Program-made: the position numbers and the translations under genes
The notes under the pieces: generated by a model
Told to the model about the DNA's origin: nothing
The model's database searches: none
Seen by the model: only the letters and a program-made list of their open reading frames with translations
Origin: Ktedonobacterales bacterium
Lineage (GTDB): Bacteria > Chloroflexota > Ktedonobacteria > Ktedonobacterales > JADMIN01
Assembly: GCA_025935235.1 (NCBI GenBank)
Contig: JAICVT010000044.1
Location: 1 to 18,493 of the forward strand
Length of the DNA: 18,493 nucleotides
Reading direction: 5' to 3'
Shown: in pieces, positions 14,029 through 18,493 of the stretch
Numbering within the stretch: position 1 is the stretch's first letter
How the letters are laid out: every line of letters begins with the position of its first letter

Positions 14029-16158
14029 TTATCCCTGGCTGGCGACGCGCAAGGCGTACAGGCGATGATCGGCGCTGCCGATGTAGACGAGGCCATCCGC
14101 GACGACGGGTGAGCCAGGTACGATGCCTTCCGTCTCGAAGCGCCAGCGCAGGCGTCCTTCGTTCGCGTCGAGCGCGTAGAGTGAACGATCAATGCTCCCG
14201 AAATAGACTACACCATCCGCGACCGTTGGTGTCGAGTTGACCTGATTTCCGGCCCGGTAGCGCCACAGGCGCCGCCCGGTGCGGCGGTTGAAGCTGTACA
14301 GGTGGCCATCGGTCGAGCCGACGAAGAGCCGGTCGCCATCAATGACGGGCGACGAGATGATGAACTTCTCTGTGCGCTCTTCCCAGGCGCGCCAACCCGA
14401 CTGGGCTTCCAGGCAATAGATTGAGAAGTCGTAGGAGCCGACATACAGGTAGTCGTCCACCACGCACGGCGCAGAGATGACTGGCCCATTCGTGCGCAGG
14501 CTCCACTTCTTCTCGCCGGTCGCCGCATCCACCGCGTAGACGTAGTTGTCGCGCGAGCCGAAATAGAGCTGCCCATTGGCAAACGCCGCCGACGACTGCA
14601 CCTCGCGATAGGTCTGGTAGCGCCAGAGCATCACGCCGTTGCGTGGATCAATGGCATGCATGTAGCCATCATCTGAGCCGATGTAAATGGTATCGCGGAA
14701 GACGCGCGGCGAGGAGCGCACATGGTGCCAGGTGCGATAGCGCCACACCTCCGCGCCAGTCTGGGCGTGCAGCGCGTAGACGTTGAAATCCTCGGAGCCG
14801 AAGATCACCAGATCGCGCCAGAGTGTCGGGCGCGAGCAGATGCCGCCCTCGGTGGCGAACTTCCATGCCAGCGCTCCCGTGCGGCGGTCCAGCGCGTAGA
14901 GGTTGTTGTCATACGAGCCGATATAGATGAGCTGGGGGCCGACACACGGCGTCGCCCGAATCTCCTCCTCCGTCTCGAACGACCAGATCGGCGCGCTGGC
15001 GCTAATGAGCGTGCCAGTCGGGCCAAGCGCGGGCGCCCAGGTGGCGCGAATCCGCCCACCGCCGCCATGCACGGCGCGGAAGTGGCTGGTATCGTCGAGC
15101 GGCGCGATCCCCACGGCGCTCTCGATGGCGAACTCCAGATCCTCACACGACTGGTAGCGATCGTCGAGTCTGGACGAGACGCACTTCATAATGACCGCTT
15201 CCATCGCCTCAGAGATCGCGGGATTGAGCTGGCGTGGCATGCGCTCATGGAAGGTGAAGGGCGGCTCTTTGCGCGGATCCGAGCGTGTCAGCAGGTGGTG
15301 CATGGTCGCGCCGATGGCATAGATGTCGGAGCGCGGCTCGGCTTGCCGCTTGTACTGCTCGGGCGGCGCGTAGCCGTTCGTGCCGACGTTGGTATGCTCC
15401 TCATCGGGTACGAAGGTCTTGGCGATGCCGAAATCCACCAGCACGATGCGCCCATCGGGGGTCAGGATGATGTTGTTGGGCTTGATGTCGCGGAAGATGA
15501 TCGGCGGGCGCTGCGAGTGGAGGAATCCGACGATGTGGCAGAGCTGTAGCATCCACTCGCCGACCTGCCGCTCCGAAAGGAAGCCCTGGGTATGGGCCAG
15601 CCGCTTCTCTAGATTGTCGCCGGGGATGAATTCCAGGATGATGTACGCGCGGCGATGCTCGATGAACGAGTCGAAGATCTGCGGGATGCCAGGATGCTCC
15701 TGGTTCAGCAGCATCTGCGTCTCGCGCCGGTAGTTCATCAGCTCCGCTTCCGGATCGCCCATCTGCGGGATCATCTCTTTGAGCGCGCGGCGGCGGGCGA
15801 GGTGGGTATCGAGTACGCGGTAGACGTGGCCCATGCCGCCCTGCCCGATGACTTCCTCGACGACGTAACGCCCGTTCTGCAGGGTGGTGCCGGGGGCCAG
15901 CTGATAGTGTGGCCCCTGCTGAATCTGTGTGGTAGGTGTGTCGGTTGGCGCCGTGCGCTGTGGGGCGCCGGCCACATAGCCGCCAGAGGGATTCTGCGGA
16001 AAACTCATCCCAGGGCGCTGATCTGGCAGGCGCTGCGAGTCAACGGGCCAGTAGGCCGAGCCGCCCGGCCCACCGCCGCGAGGGTCTGACGGGCCGCTGG
16101 CGTCGCGCCGTGGCTGATCTGGAAAGCGCATTTGATGATCACCAATGGAGTCCGCCAT
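14029..16158 (-). CDS. Ser/Thr protein kinase with eight-blade PQQ-like propeller
   Basis: 709 residues. Residues 1-90 are Pro/Gly-rich. The kinase domain (about 95-345) has the Gly loop GQGGMG (105-110), K127 (ALKEM), FRD at 222-224 in place of HRD, N229, DFG at 242-244 and APPE at 264-267; the catalytic Asp, Lys and DFG are intact, so it should be active. After a short linker come eight PQQ-type repeats of the form YxGSxDxxxYAxDxxTGxxxW. Their glycines fall at 414, 454, 494, 534, 574, 614, 654 and 694, exactly 40 residues apart, predicting an eight-blade propeller. There is no membrane helix, so unlike many PknB-type kinases it should be soluble. The ATG at 16158 with GAGGGG 5 bases upstream is preferred over the in-frame GTG at 16176. 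The next gene downstream is the PP2C phosphatase. Confidence 0.92.
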   Translation of the reverse strand: MADSIGDHQMRFPDQPRRDASGPSDPRGGGPGGSAYWPVDSQRLPDQRPGMSFPQNPSGGYVAGAPQRTAPTDTPTTQIQQGPHYQLAPGTTLQNGRYVVEEVIGQGGMGHVYRVLDTHLARRRALKEMIPQMGDPEAELMNYRRETQMLLNQEHPGIPQIFDSFIEHRRAYIILEFIPGDNLEKRLAHTQGFLSERQVGEWMLQLCHIVGFLHSQRPPIIFRDIKPNNIILTPDGRIVLVDFGIAKTFVPDEEHTNVGTNGYAPPEQYKRQAEPRSDIYAIGATMHHLLTRSDPRKEPPFTFHERMPRQLNPAISEAMEAVIMKCVSSRLDDRYQSCEDLEFAIESAVGIAPLDDTSHFRAVHGGGGRIRATWAPALGPTGTLISASAPIWSFETEEEIRATPCVGPQLIYIGSYDNNLYALDRRTGALAWKFATEGGICSRPTLWRDLVIFGSEDFNVYALHAQTGAEVWRYRTWHHVRSSPRVFRDTIYIGSDDGYMHAIDPRNGVMLWRYQTYREVQSSAAFANGQLYFGSRDNYVYAVDAATGEKKWSLRTNGPVISAPCVVDDYLYVGSYDFSIYCLEAQSGWRAWEERTEKFIISSPVIDGDRLFVGSTDGHLYSFNRRTGRRLWRYRAGNQVNSTPTVADGVVYFGSIDRSLYALDANEGRLRWRFETEGIVPGSPVVADGLVYIGSADHRLYALRVASQG

Positions 16159-16287
16159 GCTAACCCCTCTCGCCACATGCTAGCCAGTGCCCTGAGACCT
16201 GGTGGAATCCTGTGAACGCGCGTGAAATGATCCGCGACCGAATCCGGGCGCTGCACCTCGCGTCGTTCTCGTGGCAGGGCTTGTGTA

Positions 16288-16304
16288 GACTGCCATTCTA
16301 CCAC
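16288..16304 (-). promoter_or_regulatory. Putative extended -10 promoter of the kinase gene
   Basis: On the minus strand TGG-TAGAAT (hexamer at 16295-16300) matches an extended -10 element, and no good -35 is seen. The predicted leader to the ATG at 16158 is about 130 bases. The same TGG-TAnnnT form occurs upstream of the TIR-WD40 gene. Confidence 0.4.
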
Positions 16305-16374
16305 GGTGATGCTACTCTACACGCTCCGTTGTGCCGCCACAAGCGCCATAGCGCCTCTGGGGGCGAAACCTCAC

Positions 16375-16412
16375 CCTCAGCCCCTCTCCCGCCAGGCGAG
16401 TGGAGCGGAGGC
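16375..16412. repeat. C-rich dispersed repeat / possible terminator after the TPR gene
   Basis: AACCTCACCCTCAGCCC agrees at 14 of the first 16 bases with AACCTCTCCCCCAGCCC at 5481. It is followed by an imperfect stem around GCCAGGC. It begins a few bases beyond the TPR stop codon, and a terminator role is plausible. Similar C-rich intergenic elements are common in GC-rich genomes. Confidence 0.5.
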
Positions 16413-16416
16413 GCTC

Positions 16417-18072
16417 CTACAAGGTGTCGGCGTGGAAGGGCGCGAGCGCCTTGCGCGCCTGGGCGGCATAGGCGCCCGTCGGCTGGAGCGCCAGCGCCGT
16501 GCGCAGATTGACGACCGCCGGAATCACGTCGCCATTGGCCGCCGTGTAGATCCCTAGATAGAACCACGGCCCAGGATCAGTTGGGTCGAGCGCGACCGCC
16601 CGCTGGAAGTCGTAGGCGGCGAGCTGCTTCTGACCAAGCGCGTTCTCCATCTGGCCCTTGATGAACGCCAGCGGCTCACTGTCCGGGAATCGCCGGGTGG
16701 CTGTCACCAGGAACTGCTCCGCTGAGCCATCGGTCAGCCCGATGGCATGGTCCAGGTAGAACCGCGCCAGCGCGACGGTGTAGGCTGGGTCGTCTGAGAG
16801 TTGCGCGGCGTTCGTATAGGATAGGTCGGCGGTCACATAATCGGCCTCTGCCAGCGCGGCGTCGCCTGCCGCGCTCCACAGCGCTGGGTTCTTTGAGTCT
16901 ATCACCAGCGCGGTCTGAAAATGCGCCAGCGCCTGGGCGAACTGACCGCTGGTCATCTCCTCCTCGCCAGCAGTGAAGAGCGCGAACGGCAGCGCGGGAC
17001 TATAGCGCAGCCCCGCCGCGATCTGCGGGCGCGCGGCGTCGCGCTGGCCCAGCAGCCAGAGCGTCCAGCCGTAGTAGGCGCGGGTCGCGCCGTCGGTTGG
17101 CGCGAGCTGGGCCGCGCGGCTGAGCGGCGCCAGAGCCAGTGTCGGCTCGTTGACTGTCAAAAGCGCGATGCCGATGTTCTCCTCATCCAGCGCGGTGGTG
17201 GGCGGATGAGCGGCGAAGAGGTAGATGCCCGCGTTGCGCAGGGAGATCGCGTAATCTGACTCCGAGTGGATCAGCGGATAGAAGTGCGCGCTGGCCGTCG
17301 TCACATTGCCCTGCGCCAGCGCCAGCATGCCGAGATGCCCCTGCGCCAGCTCGTTGTCTTGCGGCATGGCCGCCCACCAGCGCGCCGCCTCCGCGAGCTG
17401 GCCCAGCGCCTCGGCGCGCTCCGCCAGCTTGGCGTATCCCGAGGAGTCGCCCGCCGCGCCCGCCCGCTGCCACGCGCTGACGGCGCCAGCGTCGTCGTGG
17501 GCGCTGGCCAGCGCATCACCCAGCCGCAGCCAAGCCGAGCCATCGCCTGGGGTCAGCGCGATGCATGCCCGGAAGGCCGATGCCGCCTGATGAAACTCGT
17601 GTTGCAGGGCATAGAGATCGCCCGCGTCGCACAGTGGACGCGGATCGCTGGCGTCGGCGGCGTGCGCCTGGGCGTCATCAACCAGCGCCATGTCATAGCG
17701 ATAGACCGCGCGGGCGCGCGTGGCCGCCAGCAGGTCAGCGGAGGCGCTCGGCTGGATGGGAATCAGGATGACGCAGAGCGCCAGCGTTGCCAGGCACAGC
17801 AGCGTGTTGCGCCAGCGGAGGGTCCAGTCGCCGCTCGCCAGCCCCGCCTTGCCGGGCCAGACCACCGCGCGCAGCGTGGCCGCCAATCCGGGCGCGATGG
17901 TGGGCGCCGATACCTGCGGCAGCCGGGGCAGCGTGTCCGCCAATTGGTTCGCTTCCGCCATCACGGACGTTGTAGACGGTGCGGGCGTTGTGGCGGCGAG
18001 GCGGTCGGTCGCCTGTTCGGTGGCCCGCTGGGTCGCTTGCTGGATGGCTCGCTGGATGGGGCGCTCGTTCAT
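16417..18072 (-). CDS. Membrane-anchored TPR-repeat protein
   Basis: 551 residues from the ATG at 18072. Residues 1-85 are a Gln/Ala/Thr- and Pro-rich tail, then a basic stretch (TLRWRN) precedes one membrane helix at about 89-107. By the positive-inside rule the tail is cytoplasmic and the remainder outside. Residues about 145-545 are helical pairs with TPR spacing; the clearest are DLYALQHEFHQAASAFRACI, QFAQALAHFQTALVIDSKNP and QLAAYDFQRAVALDPTDPGP. No enzymatic motif is present. The frame is open to a GTG at 18195, but the extra 41 residues are Arg-rich and lack a ribosome site. The ATG overlaps the stop of a short upstream frame (ATGA). TPR arrays bind proteins; partners are unknown, though the adjacent kinase/phosphatase genes suggest a shared system. 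Confidence 0.85.
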   Translation of the reverse strand: MNERPIQRAIQQATQRATEQATDRLAATTPAPSTTSVMAEANQLADTLPRLPQVSAPTIAPGLAATLRAVVWPGKAGLASGDWTLRWRNTLLCLATLALCVILIPIQPSASADLLAATRARAVYRYDMALVDDAQAHAADASDPRPLCDAGDLYALQHEFHQAASAFRACIALTPGDGSAWLRLGDALASAHDDAGAVSAWQRAGAAGDSSGYAKLAERAEALGQLAEAARWWAAMPQDNELAQGHLGMLALAQGNVTTASAHFYPLIHSESDYAISLRNAGIYLFAAHPPTTALDEENIGIALLTVNEPTLALAPLSRAAQLAPTDGATRAYYGWTLWLLGQRDAARPQIAAGLRYSPALPFALFTAGEEEMTSGQFAQALAHFQTALVIDSKNPALWSAAGDAALAEADYVTADLSYTNAAQLSDDPAYTVALARFYLDHAIGLTDGSAEQFLVTATRRFPDSEPLAFIKGQMENALGQKQLAAYDFQRAVALDPTDPGPWFYLGIYTAANGDVIPAVVNLRTALALQPTGAYAAQARKALAPFHADTL

Positions 18073-18107
18073 CGCATGTCTCGCTGTTGTCGCCGCCTGC
18101 CGCTCAC
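18069..18107 (-). CDS. Possible 12-residue leader peptide coupled to the TPR gene
   Basis: A GTG at 18107 has the strongest ribosome site nearby, AAAGGAG at 18115-18121 with 7-base spacing. It opens a frame of 12 codons (VSGRRRQQRDMR) ending in TGA. That stop overlaps the TPR start as ATGA (18069-18072), the classic layout for translational coupling. The TPR ATG has no good ribosome site of its own. The peptide itself has no recognised role, and the signal could be chance. Confidence 0.35.
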   Translation of the reverse strand: MSGRRRQQRDMR

Positions 18108-18262
18108 GCTGCAACTCCTTTGCGTTTCCGCTGCGGTTGCGCGCGCGCCGACGCACAATCGCGGGCGCGCTCGATCCGCCGGGACCTGGATACACGACCT
18201 ACGTACTTTGGCGCAGAGGAGGGCATAGGACGCTTGCGCCTGGTTCGTAACTGTTTGCATCT

Positions 18263-18275
18263 TTGTACGTTACAA
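18263..18275. promoter_or_regulatory. 13-bp palindrome TTGTA-CGT-TACAA upstream of the TPR gene
   Basis: Exact 5-base inverted arms around CGT, AT-richer than its surroundings, about 190 bases before the TPR ATG. It contains a minus-strand TACAAA-like -10. It fits the form of a dimeric regulator site, but no regulator gene is linked. Confidence 0.35.
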
Positions 18276-18401
18276 CGGACGAGCAGAGGAAACAGTGCGA
18301 CCCTCATCTTAGACCTATCTGGTCACATCTGGTTGGGACTCATTCGGCGCATGCGACGCTAATTGACGCGGAATGACGACGATGGCGGCCAGCGCGACAG
18401 G

Positions 18402-18421
18402 GATGACAGGAGATGACAGGA
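18402..18421. repeat. Two tandem copies of a 10-bp repeat
   Basis: GATGACAGGA is present twice without spacer. It lies just before a possible plus-strand start at 18426, and the second copy supplies an AGGAG that could act as its ribosome site. Confidence 0.6.
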
Positions 18422-18425
18422 GCGA

Positions 18426-18493
18426 ATGCGGGTGGAGAGCAAGGTGAGACAACAGCGAGGATGGCCCAACGCGCGACCGCCCGCCTTCTGGCG
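18426..18493 (+). CDS. Possible beginning of a rightward gene, cut by the window edge
   Basis: An ATG at 18426 follows AGGAG at 3-base spacing (a little short) and opens 22 codons (MRVESKVRQQRGWPNARPPA...) to the end of the window. It is too short to recognise a family or apply any coding test. A second ATG at 18461 in another frame is also open. Confidence 0.22.
   Translation, partial: MRVESKVRQQRGWPNARPPAFW

Larger units (their letters stand above)
18108..18493. other. 386-bp region upstream of the TPR gene
   Basis: No convincing complete gene. It should hold the TPR promoter (minus) and perhaps the start of a rightward gene. Visible items are the palindrome TTGTA-CGT-TACAA at 18263-18275, a tandem 10-base repeat GATGACAGGA at 18402-18421 and a possible short plus-strand start at 18426. 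No strong -35/-10 pair was found. Confidence 0.5.

Noticed and set aside
13211..14068. Plus-strand frame of 285 codons with Gly/Leu/Cys repeats
   Set aside because: The repeats mirror the low-complexity acidic N-terminus of the phosphatase on the other strand.

Overview
This window looks like a chromosomal segment of a GC-rich bacterium, most plausibly a member of the Chloroflexota (Ktedonobacteria-like). That assignment is inference. It rests on base composition and on the gene repertoire: a TIR-WD40 membrane protein, a kinase with a PQQ-type propeller, a double-domain KaiC-like ATPase, a TPR membrane protein and a short MshC-like cysteinyl ligase. No rRNA, tRNA, CRISPR array, transposase or phage gene was seen.

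Layout. Bases 1-2241 (minus strand) carry most of a TIR - transmembrane - WD40 protein that runs off the left edge. A gene-poor 467-bp gap with short tandem repeats follows. Then comes a plus-strand block: a SnoaL-like protein (2709-3173) closed by a perfect hairpin, and a two-gene unit of TatD-type hydrolase and a CysRS/MshC-family ligase (3421-5477) behind a good sigma70-type promoter. A small three-helix membrane protein (5562-5867, minus) converges on this unit across a shared palindromic terminator/repeat. A PRC-barrel/BON protein (6259-7095, plus) ends 6 bp from the convergent response regulator.

From 7102 to 18072 everything is on the minus strand. In transcription order: a membrane TPR protein (18072-16417), a Ser/Thr kinase with an eight-blade PQQ-like propeller (16158-14029), a PP2C phosphatase fused to a pseudokinase-like module (13906-11864), a J-domain/VWA protein (11829-10207), an SDR oxidoreductase (10182-9433), a KaiC-like double ATPase (9196-7637) and a single-domain response regulator (7533-7102). 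The phosphatase, J-VWA and SDR genes are tightly spaced (34 and 24 bp) and are likely one operon. KaiC and the response regulator are likely another unit with its own promoter.

The main interest is the kinase/phosphatase/VWA neighbourhood at 10.2-18.1 kb. It recalls known kinase-PP2C-VWA triads (for example the TerY-P type) but with unusual fusions: J domain on the VWA protein, a degenerate kinase on the phosphatase, and a propeller on the kinase. A reasonable hypothesis is a cytoplasmic phospho-signalling and chaperone-linked complex. The kinase propeller and VWA protein would be interaction platforms, and the neighbouring membrane TPR protein a possible envelope partner. The KaiC-like ATPase lacks the clock phosphosites and next to a response regulator looks like a signalling ATPase rather than a clock. 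None of these functional links is proven by the sequence.
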